NCBI GenBank assembly: GCA_019634245.1
Contig: JAHQVR010000193.1
Span: 1-40,084, forward strand
DNA length: 40,084 bases
Source: Gammaproteobacteria bacterium
GTDB taxonomy: Bacteria; Pseudomonadota; Gammaproteobacteria; Granulosicoccales; Granulosicoccaceae
Direction: 5' to 3'
Both the position numbers and the translations under genes were made by a program. Below the pieces are notes generated by a model. That model did no database searches. It was not told the DNA's origin and saw only the letters and a program-made list of their open reading frames with translations. This document shows, in pieces, positions 1 to 7,785 of this stretch. The first letter of the stretch is position 1; each line of letters begins with the position of its first letter.

Positions 1-68
1 ACAAAGACGTACAACATGCCGGTGGTGAGTGCTTCTTGTCGCTCACCGAAGGTGTAAGGCGAAACTAG
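1..68 (+). CDS. C-terminal tail of a possible amidinotransferase/arginine-deiminase-like protein (partial)
   Basis: In the frame that begins at base 3 an open stretch of 21 codons ends at TAG 66-68. It encodes AGGECFLSLTEGVRRN at the end. A Gly-Gly followed closely by Cys and then Ser-Leu resembles the C-terminal catalytic-cysteine block of guanidine-modifying enzymes (arginine deiminase, DDAH, amidinotransferase), although the spacing after the Cys is one residue longer than usual. Another frame is also open to a TAA at 55-57, so the choice of frame is an inference. The stop overlaps the stop region of the convergent oxygenase gene by a few bases. Only sequence to the left of the window can settle this. 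Confidence 0.3.
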   Translation, partial: KDVQHAGGECFLSLTEGVRRN

Positions 69-874
69 TTGGTTGCAACCCGGTCGGGGTCATTCGGCCC
101 TGGTGCCGAGGGCCCATAAATCCACTTTCGATCGGCAGCACTAATAAACACACCTGGCTGTGTTTCGTATTTAAGTACCAAAGATATCCTGTCGGCACCA
201 GGCTCGATTGGGGTGACACGGTGCAGCGAGTAACGGCCTAACATAAGCGTTAGGGATCCCGCTTGCATTTCGTGCTTTTGCACTCGGTCAGAATGTTCAT
301 ACAACACCTCTCCAACATCTTCATAGCACGGGTCTTGTTCTGTACGGATATCGGTGGCGCATTCAAACACGCCACCTCCATCGGGTTCACCCAGGTTTAC
401 GATAGTGGTGAAGACAGCCCGATCGAAGTGCCAACCTGTCCAACAACCCGGTTTGTACATCTGAACGACTAGCGCATTAGTGGGATCTTCATGCAGAAAT
501 ACTTCGGTGTTACCAGTAAGAGCTGCGATCATCTTTCTGGTGGGTTCCCAACGATAGAGCGCATCCATCTCTGTGTTTTGCAACAGATGATGACCCATGC
601 AGTAGGTCTGTGAACCAATACCTTCTGAAGGAAGTTCGCCGGGAAAATTATCAAAGTAAGCCTGTGCCCCGTGCACACTGTGATAGGCCTGCGGCTCGCG
701 TTCGTAGATTTCTTTACGAAAAGTATCTACACCCTCTGGTGTTAGGAAATTATCCAGAGTGATTAAGCCTGTCGATGAGAGTTTGTCGCGCCAGCGATGA
801 ACCAACGACTGGTATTGCTCGCTGTCTGGCTGATCGATTGGGTAGTCAGATAAATTTACAAGATTTGTGTTCAT
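65..874 (-). CDS. Fe(II)/2-oxoglutarate-dependent hydroxylase, HalD/BesD-like group
   Basis: Likely a non-heme iron dioxygenase that hydroxylates a small substrate, perhaps a free amino acid, using 2-oxoglutarate and O2. Counting from the longer ATG at 883, the iron ligands are visible as His152-x-Asp154 (WHFD) and His221 (SLHRVTP), with Arg232 (DRISLVLKYE) placed to bind 2-oxoglutarate. The Asp in HxD predicts hydroxylation. The radical halogenases of this group have Gly or Ala there, leaving a site open for chloride. I chose ATG 874 because GGTGA lies 9 bases upstream; the ATG at 883 directly abuts that motif. No signal peptide, so cytoplasmic. A perfect 12-base palindrome lies just upstream. 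The substrate is unknown, and the function is inferred from the motif alone. Confidence 0.8.
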   Translation of the reverse strand: MNTNLVNLSDYPIDQPDSEQYQSLVHRWRDKLSSTGLITLDNFLTPEGVDTFRKEIYEREPQAYHSVHGAQAYFDNFPGELPSEGIGSQTYCMGHHLLQNTEMDALYRWEPTRKMIAALTGNTEVFLHEDPTNALVVQMYKPGCWTGWHFDRAVFTTIVNLGEPDGGGVFECATDIRTEQDPCYEDVGEVLYEHSDRVQKHEMQAGSLTLMLGRYSLHRVTPIEPGADRISLVLKYETQPGVFISAADRKWIYGPSAPGPNDPDRVATN

Positions 875-888
875 GGTACCCATTCACC

Positions 889-900
889 GTAAACGTTTAC
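889..900. promoter_or_regulatory. Perfect 12-bp palindrome, LacI/GalR-type operator
   Basis: GTAAACGTTTAC reads the same on both strands. The AAACGTTT core with a central CpG is the hallmark of LacI/GalR/PurR-family operators. It lies 15 bases upstream of the hydroxylase start at 874, between the start and a TACAAT -10-like hexamer, where a bound repressor would block transcription. No LacI-family regulator is encoded in this window. Confidence 0.55.
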
Positions 901-909
901 ATGTTAATT

Positions 910-915
910 ATTGTA
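910..915 (-). promoter_or_regulatory. Possible -10 element for the hydroxylase gene
   Basis: On the minus strand this reads TACAAT, five of six matches to the sigma-70 -10 consensus. A start site a few bases downstream would put the palindrome at 889-900 inside the first 15 transcribed bases. I see no convincing -35 hexamer at 16-18 bases, so the promoter is tentative. Confidence 0.3.
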
Positions 916-1131
916 CACCAGGATACGTGGTCCGATAGTCGGCTCCGTTTTATCTAAGCACCCGTCATAGCCGAAAGTGGCACTCAGAAACTACGCTTTT
1001 TCTGTAAGCGGACATTGCGGGTCAGATTCCATATGCTCTTCAATTTCGATCGCATACCAATATTTTGAGCAAGACTATTAACTCCTTTTGATCGAAACTT
1101 TATACTTACTGAAATCGACACTGGAGAGCTA

Positions 1132-1731
1132 GTGGGCATTAAACTGATATTTCTGTGGCTAGCTGCATTTCCACTCATGGGAAGTCCTGGCCCGGCAACG
1201 ATCAGCCTTGCAGGAATTGGAACTGGGTTCGGATTTCGCAAAGGTGTGCCGTACCTATTAGGAATCATACTCGGCACTGTTGGAGTGCTTATATTAATCG
1301 CAACCGGCGTTTCTGCCTTAGTGCTTGCCATACCTGCTTTTATAACAGGATTAACTGTACTGGCAACCCTATACATATTGTATCTGGCATGGAAAATCGC
1401 CACCGCTCCTGTATTAGCATCTAATAAAGCAACCAGCACTGCACCATCTCTGATGAGCGGTTTCTTTTTGGCTATAGCCAATCCAAAGGCTTTTGCCGCG
1501 ATCGGAGCGGTGTATACCAGTCATACTCTAATCAACGGAGATATTTTCGCTGATAGCCTTATTAAAATCTTGGCGTTAGCGGTGGTTATTGTTATTGTCA
1601 ATTCAGCATGGCTATTGTTGGGATCCTCTTTTTCAAGAGTATTGAGCAACGAAAAACAGGGAAGAATCGCCAACATAGTGTTTGGAATTATGTTGTTAGT
1701 ATCGGTGGCTCTTGCCTTGGTTACGCTTTAA
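1132..1731 (+). CDS. LysE/RhtB-family amino acid exporter
   Basis: A 199-residue hydrophobic protein with about six predicted membrane helices, the usual size and layout of LysE/RhtB/CadD exporters, which push amino acids or similar small molecules out across the inner membrane. The family's N-terminal block is clear: SPGPATISLAGIGTGFGFRKG (about residues 18-38) matches the conserved helix-1 motif with Pro-Gly-Pro and a Gly-rich turn. A second conserved Asn-Pro-Lys (IANPKAF, about residue 121) is also present. The start is GTG 1132, preceded by GGAGA at 1123-1127. It is divergent from the hydroxylase gene and shares a 257-base intergenic region with it. The substrate cannot be told from sequence. 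Confidence 0.85.
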   Translation: MGIKLIFLWLAAFPLMGSPGPATISLAGIGTGFGFRKGVPYLLGIILGTVGVLILIATGVSALVLAIPAFITGLTVLATLYILYLAWKIATAPVLASNKATSTAPSLMSGFFLAIANPKAFAAIGAVYTSHTLINGDIFADSLIKILALAVVIVIVNSAWLLLGSSFSRVLSNEKQGRIANIVFGIMLLVSVALALVTL

Positions 1732-1858
1732 TTTGCGTGCATTCATTGGTAATTTCTAGTTCCGATTCCAGAGTACAATGACAAGCGATACATCGCTCAC
1801 AGTAAACCCAGCCATAATGGCCGGCAGTATTTACCACTCCCCAATCTGGAATGACTAA

Positions 1859-2557
1859 ATGTTCACTTATCACAGGATGCAGGTACTGGCATTGATGGTT
1901 GCAATGGGCGCGCCTACCTCTGCAACAGCACAGGATCTGAGTTTCAACTACCTCGAGGGTGGATTCATCGCCGGCTTCATCAACGACGTGGAGGAGTCCC
2001 CAGTGTTCACGCAGAACGGCACGCTGGAGCTCGAGAACGATTCTGGCGGTGGCGGCTTTATCGGCGGCGCATGGCAGTTCTTTGAAAATATACACCTGTT
2101 CAGTGAGTATTCGTTGATCAGTCAGGAGCTCGAGATCAGCGATGGCAGCAACACTAACGAGGGTGATTACGACGTGGTGCGATGGCGGATCGGTATTGGC
2201 TATGCCTATGCTTACTCACCCATGGCAAGCCTCTACGGCCGCCTTAGCTTTGACAGTGCTGAGATCAAGGATGTGCAGGTTCCCGAATTCGATCTCGATG
2301 CCAGCGTTGATGGCGATGGCATTGGCGGCGAGCTCGGTATGATTTGGGCAGCCACACCAGTGATCCACTTGCAAGGCTACGTGCGCTACACGTCAGTCGG
2401 AGAGCTCGTTACCGAGGGTTCCGATACCTTCTTCGACTCCAGCACCCTCATTAGCCTCAATGGCCGTTGGTACTTTCGACCCAACATCGCCTTGTTCACT
2501 GGCTATGAGTTCGGCAAGATCACCACCTGGAATCTGGGCGTGCGATACATATTTTAA
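1859..2557 (+). CDS. Small outer-membrane beta-barrel protein
   Basis: The 232-residue product starts with a cleavable signal peptide (hydrophobic stretch, then a cleavage site near ATA-QD, about residue 24). It then shows alternating short beta-strand-like segments rich in Gly, Tyr and Phe, such as GGFIGGAWQFF, WRIGIGYAYAY and LFTGYEFGKI. It ends in an aromatic residue (RYIF), the sorting signal recognised by the BAM complex. The length suits an eight-stranded OmpA/OmpW-like barrel without a peptidoglycan-binding tail. No specific family is recognised. It stands alone between the LysE gene and the convergent SDR gene. An alternative ATG lies seven codons in; the first leaves a normal signal-peptide n-region. 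Confidence 0.7.
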   Translation: MFTYHRMQVLALMVAMGAPTSATAQDLSFNYLEGGFIAGFINDVEESPVFTQNGTLELENDSGGGGFIGGAWQFFENIHLFSEYSLISQELEISDGSNTNEGDYDVVRWRIGIGYAYAYSPMASLYGRLSFDSAEIKDVQVPEFDLDASVDGDGIGGELGMIWAATPVIHLQGYVRYTSVGELVTEGSDTFFDSSTLISLNGRWYFRPNIALFTGYEFGKITTWNLGVRYIF

Positions 2558-2588
2558 ATTTTTCGAGTAGGCTGACGCCAATGGCAAA

Positions 2589-3362
2589 CTAACTCAACCA
2601 CTGCCCACCATCGACATTGTATGTTTGCCCCACAATGTATTTGGCCTCATCGGTAGCTAAAAACACGGCCATACCCGTCAGATCCTCTGCCACTCCCATG
2701 CGTCCAAAGGGTACGCCTTGACCCACTTCGATTTTCTTTTGCCCAGGCGGCTTGTGTTCATACTTGGCAAACAACGCATCAACACCATCCCAGAGCTCAC
2801 CGTCAACAACCCCTGGTGATATCGCGTTGACATTAATATTGTGTTTTATAAGATCTAAACCAGCGGATTGTGTCAGGCTAATAACCGCAGCCTTGGTAGC
2901 ACAATAGACAGCAACCAATGCCTCGCCTCTTCGCCCTGCCTGACTGGCCATATTAATTATTCGACCCGCGGTTCCTCGCTCAATCATATGCCGAGCAACG
3001 CACTGCAGCGTAAACAACACTCCTCCCACATTGACTGAGAAGATCCGATCAAAGTCTTGTCGGTCAATCTCCACAATCGGTGCGGCGGTAAACAGTGCAG
3101 CATTGTTTATCAGTATGTCGATACCATCAAGCTTGCTCACTGCCTCCGACACACCGGTGTCGATACTACTTTGCTGGGTGACATCCATCTCAACGGCAAT
3201 ACAAGAGTCGCCGAACTGTGCGGCAGCTTCGCGTGCACGCGCGATATCAACATCTGCGATGGCGACACGTGCGCCTTCCCGAATATACGCTTCAGTAAAG
3301 GCTAGCCCAATGCCTCTGGCTGCTCCGGTTACCAGGGCCGATTTACCCGTTAAGCGTCCCAT
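2589..3362 (-). CDS. SDR polyol dehydrogenase, sorbitol dehydrogenase (SmoS/PolS)-like
   Basis: A classical short-chain dehydrogenase of 257 residues. Visible parts are the NAD-binding TGAARGIG (12-19), Asp60 before VT, NNAA (86-89), and the catalytic set Asn111, Ser140, Tyr153 and Lys157 (YCATK). The sequence strongly recalls Rhodobacter SmoS, for example NMASQAGRRGEALV, INVNAISPGVVDGE and the NVDGGQW end. That enzyme oxidises D-sorbitol and related polyols to ketoses with NAD. The start ATG has a GGGGAGCAGGT ribosome site directly upstream. It is usually found with a polyol ABC importer and mannitol dehydrogenase, but neither is here, so the physiological substrate is open. It may be read through from the upstream small membrane-protein gene (38-base gap). 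Confidence 0.85.
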   Translation of the reverse strand: MGRLTGKSALVTGAARGIGLAFTEAYIREGARVAIADVDIARAREAAAQFGDSCIAVEMDVTQQSSIDTGVSEAVSKLDGIDILINNAALFTAAPIVEIDRQDFDRIFSVNVGGVLFTLQCVARHMIERGTAGRIINMASQAGRRGEALVAVYCATKAAVISLTQSAGLDLIKHNINVNAISPGVVDGELWDGVDALFAKYEHKPPGQKKIEVGQGVPFGRMGVAEDLTGMAVFLATDEAKYIVGQTYNVDGGQWLS

Positions 3363-3400
3363 ACCTGCTCCCCTGCTTTACGCCCACCATGGTACTTGCC

Positions 3401-3886
3401 TTAAGACAATCCCAAGCTCTTTTTAAGGATCTCAAGGTTCTTTCTGTTTCGGCCAAACGTTACTAAACCTGGAACCGAATAGGGCCAAAGACGTGAATTA
3501 ATTTGAATTTTTTTTGGCTTAAACCGAACGGTGACCATTTCTCCAATGCTGGCCGCACTGCGCGGTGTTCTGGCCACCAGGTGCTTCCCTTCATCAAAAT
3601 CACGAATGACCCAATTCTCTCGTTCCATCACCGTGCGACACCGCTCATAATAGTTTGCACTACCCCTTAGGGTATATTCGTGCCATCTAAGATTCGACTT
3701 TTGTTTCCAGTGCATCAAGAAAGACACAAGACACACAGAAGCGAACACAAGTATAAATAGCGGTACCTGAACAATACCGAAGTAAATGCCAGTGAGTAAA
3801 GTCCCTACCACCAAACACAGCGGCAAGATATATAAGAAGTAACGATCGTTAGATTCCGGCTTGAGGCTCTCTTTTATTTTCACCAA
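3401..3886 (-). CDS. Hypothetical membrane protein with two N-terminal helices
   Basis: A 161-residue protein that I do not recognise. Two hydrophobic segments (about residues 17-37 and 41-58) with a short loop form a hairpin in the inner membrane. A soluble C-terminal domain of about 95 residues follows, with alternating basic and aromatic residues and a likely beta-rich fold (EMVTVRFKPKKIQINSR). The start ATG overlaps the last seven bases of the upstream GNAT gene, so the two are translationally coupled. It is the last member of the tight minus-strand cluster with DUF2959, DUF2288 and GNAT. No catalytic motif is seen. Confidence 0.7.
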   Translation of the reverse strand: MVKIKESLKPESNDRYFLYILPLCLVVGTLLTGIYFGIVQVPLFILVFASVCLVSFLMHWKQKSNLRWHEYTLRGSANYYERCRTVMERENWVIRDFDEGKHLVARTPRSAASIGEMVTVRFKPKKIQINSRLWPYSVPGLVTFGRNRKNLEILKKSLGLS

Positions 3887-4416
3887 TACTCCCGGTGTTC
3901 AAAGGCACTCACACACTGTGTTTTTCCCACCATGTGCTCTATTGCCTCTTGTGTCAGCGTCAGAGCCAACCAGCCGTGTGGCTGCGACAAAGGGTATGGG
4001 GCCGGTATAACGGCCTCCGAAATCGGTTCAAACCCCGTCTTTGCGTAGTAGTCTGGATCACCATACGTCACCACAATCTCAACACCGCTTTTTTTTACAC
4101 TATTCAAGCCAAATTGAATAAGTTGCTGCCCAATACCTTGTTTTTGTTCCCTCGTAGCCACAGCCACCGGGGATAACAACAAGGCGAATTGCTGGGTGGG
4201 CACGGTGAAGCGACTGAAAAAAATACTGCCAATGATCTGCCCGCTTTTCACAGAACAAAAACCATAGAGATCTTCAGAGTCGGTGGTGCTAACCAGATCT
4301 TGAACCAATTGGGCTAACGTCTGGCCTTCAACCTCTCCTTCAGAATCGGTGAATACCTCCTGAAACAGCTGCACCACTTCTTTCGTATGGGTTGGCTGAA
4401 ATTCAATTAGGTTCAT
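3880..4416 (-). CDS. GNAT-family N-acetyltransferase
   Basis: The 178-residue product has the GCN5-related acetyltransferase fold. The acetyl-CoA pyrophosphate-binding motif A is seen as LSPVAVATREQKQGIGQQLI (Q/R-x-x-G-x-G/A, about residues 80-100). A YYAKTGFEPI segment in the position of motif B follows, typical of the YhbS-like subgroup (GDPDYYAKTGFEP). Such enzymes acetylate amines on small molecules or protein N-termini; the acceptor is unknown. The gene sits 15 bases after DUF2288 and overlaps the next gene by seven bases, indicating one transcript. Cytoplasmic, no signal peptide. Confidence 0.85.
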   Translation of the reverse strand: MNLIEFQPTHTKEVVQLFQEVFTDSEGEVEGQTLAQLVQDLVSTTDSEDLYGFCSVKSGQIIGSIFFSRFTVPTQQFALLLSPVAVATREQKQGIGQQLIQFGLNSVKKSGVEIVVTYGDPDYYAKTGFEPISEAVIPAPYPLSQPHGWLALTLTQEAIEHMVGKTQCVSAFEHREYW

Positions 4417-4431
4417 CCGACAACGTGTCTG

Positions 4432-4785
4432 TCAATGCAGGGTGACAGATTCAGGTGCAGCGTTGATAGTGGGATCGTTCTCTTGAACAAGCACCCAGGG
4501 CGCCGCCACAATGCTCCAGAACTCTGGCTCTCGCTTCGTCCAATCTCGAGCATCATCATCAGTGGCACGCGCCACTTTCTTAGCATCTATCCATTCTTGC
4601 AACAGCGCAACATCATCATTGGCCAAACACTGCGCGGCCTCAACCAGATCAACACCTGGCTCCACTTTGATAACAACACCGCGGGCAAAAAAGCGCACTA
4701 ACTCACTCCAGGCCAGAATCCCGGTTTCTAAATTGAGCTTGGTGTGCTGATCCAGCTCGGGGGAGTCATCATCGGACTGCCCCAT
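4432..4785 (-). CDS. DUF2288 family protein
   Basis: A 117-residue cytoplasmic protein that matches my memory of the DUF2288 family: KLNLETGILAWSELVRFFARG, a VEPGVDLVEAAQCLANDD block and the near-terminal WSIVAAPWVLVQ. The family is small, widespread in proteobacteria and of unknown function. The start codon shares its A with the stop of the upstream DUF2959 gene (TGATG), so the two are probably translationally coupled. Mostly helical and acidic. No catalytic residues can be assigned. Confidence 0.8.
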   Translation of the reverse strand: MGQSDDDSPELDQHTKLNLETGILAWSELVRFFARGVVIKVEPGVDLVEAAQCLANDDVALLQEWIDAKKVARATDDDARDWTKREPEFWSIVAAPWVLVQENDPTINAAPESVTLH

Positions 4786-5429
4786 CAGGAACTGCTCATC
4801 TCCGCGATGAACTGATCAGACTCAGCTATCGATTGATTCATGCGTTCGACCAACACATTAATATCGTCTTTTAATCCTTCAAAGGTGCCTTGTAGCGACC
4901 CGACTGCCTGCGCATTCAAATTGTGTTTCAGATACAGCACGTTGTCGCGCAATGTCGCCAGCACAGGTTGCATACTTTTCTCTGCAGCCTGCATACTTCT
5001 GAGCATCTCTGCATATCGCCGTTGTGTGGTGCGTAATTTGTCCTGGCTGTCTCGTTTGAGATTAGGATCTGTGTAGAGTTCTATCTCTTCGGCCCATTCC
5101 TCAAACAGATCTTCTGCCACCTGCTCCACATCATCGATTTCATCGGATACTTCCTCAGCAGCATCGACGCTGTCATCGTACTCATCTTTCAACTGCTCAT
5201 AGGCTTTTTTCAACCCAGTTTCTTCGATTTCTACCACGGTACCAAAACGCTGCAACGCATCTTGGAACTCTTCTTGAGCCTCTTTTTGTGCATCTCGGGC
5301 ATCCTCAACATTACCGACGAGAATATCCCGCTTATGAATGCCCACTTTTTCTAGTGTGTTGTATTTGACCGTAGAGCAGCCTGCCAACGCGACAGTCAGC
5401 ACCATGGCGAAGTAAATTGAAGCTTTCAT
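4785..5429 (-). CDS. DUF2959 family lipoprotein with long coiled coil
   Basis: The protein begins with a lipoprotein signal peptide ending in the lipobox LAGC, so the Cys should be lipidated and the protein anchored to a periplasmic membrane face. The remainder is almost entirely charged, helical and Ala/Glu/Gln-rich, consistent with a coiled coil. The sequence STVKYNTLEKVGIHKRDILVG after the Cys is typical of DUF2959. I prefer ATG 5429 (MKASIY), with an ATG two codons earlier at 5435 as the alternative; neither has a clear ribosome site. The function is unknown, and its fixed neighbour is DUF2288. A TATAAT hexamer upstream may start this operon. Confidence 0.8.
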   Translation of the reverse strand: MKASIYFAMVLTVALAGCSTVKYNTLEKVGIHKRDILVGNVEDARDAQKEAQEEFQDALQRFGTVVEIEETGLKKAYEQLKDEYDDSVDAAEEVSDEIDDVEQVAEDLFEEWAEEIELYTDPNLKRDSQDKLRTTQRRYAEMLRSMQAAEKSMQPVLATLRDNVLYLKHNLNAQAVGSLQGTFEGLKDDINVLVERMNQSIAESDQFIAEMSSS

Positions 5430-5461
5430 AAACATTTATTCTGAAATTAATCCGAAGGGAG

Positions 5462-5467
5462 ATTATA
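5462..5467 (-). promoter_or_regulatory. -10 element for the DUF2959 operon
   Basis: On the minus strand this reads TATAAT, a perfect sigma-70 -10 hexamer, 33 bases upstream of ATG 5429. No good -35 box is seen at the expected distance, so an activator or a weak -35 must be assumed. Confidence 0.4.
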
Positions 5468-5565
5468 CACGGGGATAACGTACCGTTTTTCGCTGTAAAA
5501 ATCGTTTGCATTCGCCTAAGCGATGGTACTCTGGTCCTTCCGATCAACCCAGCTTCGCTCGAATT

Positions 5566-6093
5566 ATGGACATTAAGGACACGATACGCACCATTCCTGA
5601 TTTTCCTGAAAAAGGAATCCAGTTCCGGGATGTCACTACCTTGTTTGGTGACTCACGGGGTTTTCGAATGGCGGTGGACATGTTATTGCACCCGTACGCA
5701 GGTCAGCCCATCGACAAGGTGGCGGCGCTCGAAGCTCGTGGCTTTATTCTCGGCGGAGCGATAGCACATCAACTCTCCGTGGGGTTTGTACCCATTCGGA
5801 AAAAGGGCAAACTACCTGGCGCTACGATTGAAGAGGCCTACACCTTGGAATACGGGCAAGCGGTAATGGAAATGCACGATGATGCTATTCAGCCCGGTCA
5901 GCGTGTGTTGTTGGTGGATGACCTCATAGCCACCGGTGGCACCTGTGAAGCCGGTGTTAAGTTACTTCGTCGAGTAGGCGCAGAGGTAGTGGGATGTGCA
6001 TTCATCATCGACCTGCCCGATCTTGGGGGCAGGGCAAAAGTCGAGGCGTTGGATGTGGACGTGCATACCCTGTGCGCATTTGAAGGTGATTAA
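5566..6093 (+). CDS. apt: Adenine phosphoribosyltransferase
   Basis: Salvages adenine by condensing it with PRPP to give AMP and pyrophosphate in the cytoplasm. The 175-residue product has the family hallmarks: an N-terminal [34 protein letters not shown] (54-67), the flexible loop RKKGKLPG (78-85), and the PRPP-binding motif [13 protein letters not shown] (114-126). I start at ATG 5566 because the homologous N-terminus begins there. The frame stays open upstream to a TTG at 5506, but those residues look unlike the family. No strong ribosome site is visible before 5566. It is convergent with the ComEA-like gene, and a shared inverted repeat spans both stops. Confidence 0.95.
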   Translation: MDIKDTIRTIPDFPEKGIQFRDVTTLFGDSRGFRMAVDMLLHPYAGQPIDKVAALEARGFILGGAIAHQLSVGFVPIRKKGKLPGATIEEAYTLEYGQAVMEMHDDAIQPGQRVLLVDDLIATGGTCEAGVKLLRRVGAEVVGCAFIIDLPDLGGRAKVEALDVDVHTLCAFEGD

Positions 6094-6123
6094 TCCCTCA
6101 ATCCCTATCTATTGATGGATTAA
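6090..6123. terminator. Inverted repeat between convergent apt and ComEA-like genes
   Basis: TTAATCC (6090-6096) pairs with GGATTAA (6117-6123), and TCAAT (6098-6102) pairs with ATTGA (6111-6115). This gives a 12-bp stem with one mismatch and an 8-base loop. It contains both stop codons, so it would fold in either transcript. There is no clear U-tract on either side, so it is a candidate bidirectional terminator or 3' end stabiliser rather than a textbook one. Confidence 0.45.
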
Positions 6124-6456
6124 CTTTCTCAGTTTCTCTCGCACAGCTATCTCTGCTGCCTGCCTTTTTAACCCATCAGGGGACAGTTCCGTGGTGTCGC
6201 CAAAGGTAATTAAAGGCGTTATACGCTCAAGGGTCGCAGGCCCAATACCCTTAACCTCCAGAAGCACTTCAGCCGATTCAATGGGTCCGTTTAGCCGGCG
6301 AAAACTCACAATGGCTTCAGCTTTGGCTGGCCCGATACCGGGGAGTGCTGCAGCGAGTTCAGTGACGGTTGCTTGATTGATATCCAGTGGCCCCGCACTG
6401 ACAGTGACGGGAAAAATTGTCCAAAGCCATAGAGCCAGGAAAAGTAGTTGGCGCAT
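6109..6456 (-). CDS. ComEA-like helix-hairpin-helix protein, exported
   Basis: A 115-residue protein with a signal peptide (cleavage near VSA-GP, residue 22) followed by the ComEA helix-hairpin-helix pair: LDINQATVTELAAALPGIGPAKAEAIVSFR, then a second hairpin with VKGIGPATLERI. Such proteins bind double-stranded DNA without sequence specificity in the periplasm, where the family supports DNA uptake. A stand-alone short version like this is common in gammaproteobacteria. The last 30 residues form a charged helix. No other competence gene is present here, so a role in transformation is an inference from family only. Confidence 0.85.
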   Translation of the reverse strand: MRQLLFLALWLWTIFPVTVSAGPLDINQATVTELAAALPGIGPAKAEAIVSFRRLNGPIESAEVLLEVKGIGPATLERITPLITFGDTTELSPDGLKRQAAEIAVREKLRKLIHQ

Positions 6457-6557
6457 GTCGACATCCTTGTCGTTTGTAGAAGTTCTTAGAGTCTGCCGCG
6501 ACTACGTCACTAGACGCAAGCACCTAAGCTAGCTGGTAAGGTTACCAACCGGTAGTC

Positions 6558-7592
6558 TCAACCGACCGCTGTGCCTGGCTGCAGCGATGCGGCCGGTTGA
6601 GCCTGTACGGCATAACGAAGCGTCAGCCAAATAGCGAACTGGGTGCCAAAGATAATGGAGGCAAACCATAAATGAAGGGGTTGAGCAAACATAGGCAAAT
6701 TAAGCTGATCCATCGACAATCCCATTACGGTGGTACCCAGCATCAAAGCGATCAAAGTGATGCTAAATAGTTTTAACAGCTTCGATGATGTGTGGGTGAT
6801 GAGCGCAAACGCCACCCAAACGTTAATAATCACTAAGGGAATAGCCCCGTATTTATGAAACTCCAACACGATGGGTAAATTATCCAGCCATAAATGACGA
6901 TTCTCATAGTCACTTTGTTTCGCAATGATATCGACCGCCTCCCGCACTTGAGTCCCAACCACAAGCTGCAGGATGCCCAACACCATTGCAAATCCAAATA
7001 ACCAAAAAAACGCTTTGGGCAGTCTGCTTAAGCTGATGGTCGCCAACTGCTTGCGTTCCGCGGTGAGTACCGAGGCAATGACTATGGCGACAATCAATTG
7101 CGCCAGGAGCATGTGGAGGGTGATCATGCCCGGGTTTAAGTTACTGGCCACCACTCTAGACCCTAACCACCCCTGCACACAGACGAGGATGAAACCGATC
7201 AGCGCAAGCATAAACACCGGTTTGTTGATACGTCGGTAGACAATCGAGAATAGGAATGTCAATAAAATAGTAAAACCCGTGATCACTCCCAGTAGTCTAT
7301 TTAAATACTCGGTCCACGTTTTCCGCACATTAAATTCAGTGTCTGCATACCCACGATCGGCATAGATCTCTTGATAATTCAACGGCAATTGACTCTCGCT
7401 GGTGGGTGGTATCCATTGGCCGAAACAAGTGGGCCAATCAGGACAACCCATACCAGCACCCGTGGCTCGTACGATGCCACCGACCAGGATCAGACAGTAA
7501 ATAGTAATAACCGTTATGATCGCCATCCACAAAAAGCGAGTTCTGCCGGGCATTGCCCATGAGTCTTTTAGATTTTCCGCACTCGAATTCAT
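6558..7592 (-). CDS. ctaA: Heme A synthase, COX15/CtaA family
   Basis: Converts heme O to heme A for cytochrome aa3-type oxidases in the inner membrane. The 344-residue product has eight predicted helices in two four-helix halves. Conserved parts are GGIVRATGAGMGCPDWPTCFG (about 38-58, containing the Cys pair loop), RLLGV in the first loop, a heme-binding His in the MITLHMLLAQ helix, a VGTQVREAVD segment and the later LHLWFA helix. The GCPDWPTCFGQWIPP motif identifies the proteobacterial COX15 type. No cytochrome oxidase or heme O synthase gene lies next to it here. It is divergent from the DUF3047 gene. The start ATG has no strong ribosome site. Confidence 0.93.
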   Translation of the reverse strand: MNSSAENLKDSWAMPGRTRFLWMAIITVITIYCLILVGGIVRATGAGMGCPDWPTCFGQWIPPTSESQLPLNYQEIYADRGYADTEFNVRKTWTEYLNRLLGVITGFTILLTFLFSIVYRRINKPVFMLALIGFILVCVQGWLGSRVVASNLNPGMITLHMLLAQLIVAIVIASVLTAERKQLATISLSRLPKAFFWLFGFAMVLGILQLVVGTQVREAVDIIAKQSDYENRHLWLDNLPIVLEFHKYGAIPLVIINVWVAFALITHTSSKLLKLFSITLIALMLGTTVMGLSMDQLNLPMFAQPLHLWFASIIFGTQFAIWLTLRYAVQAQPAASLQPGTAVG

Positions 7593-7785
7593 GGCTGTGA
7601 ACTACTGCTCTTTCTAAAATCGATTGGATGGTGATACATCGGTTATTGTACAGCGTAAGAGATGGTACGAGGCTGATTCGCCAATGGGTTAACGCCTTTC
7701 AATATTGATCAACCAGTTCGTCGACAGCGCTTCAAACTCAGCAACCGACAATGAACTTTTACCCCGCTTGGCCGACCAACTAAGC

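Noticed and set aside
24..47. GGTGAG...CTCACC inverted repeat at the window start as a terminator
   Set aside because: Six-bp stem with a 12-base loop and no U-tract, lying inside an open frame; too weak to call.
984..1481. Long minus-strand open frame opposite the LysE gene (165 codons)
   Set aside because: It mirrors the membrane-protein codons of the real gene, has a low-complexity basic composition and no family match.
1721..2095. Minus-strand open frame of 124 codons over the barrel gene
   Set aside because: It is opposite a gene with a signal peptide and a beta-barrel end, and its product is Cys/His-rich without motif.
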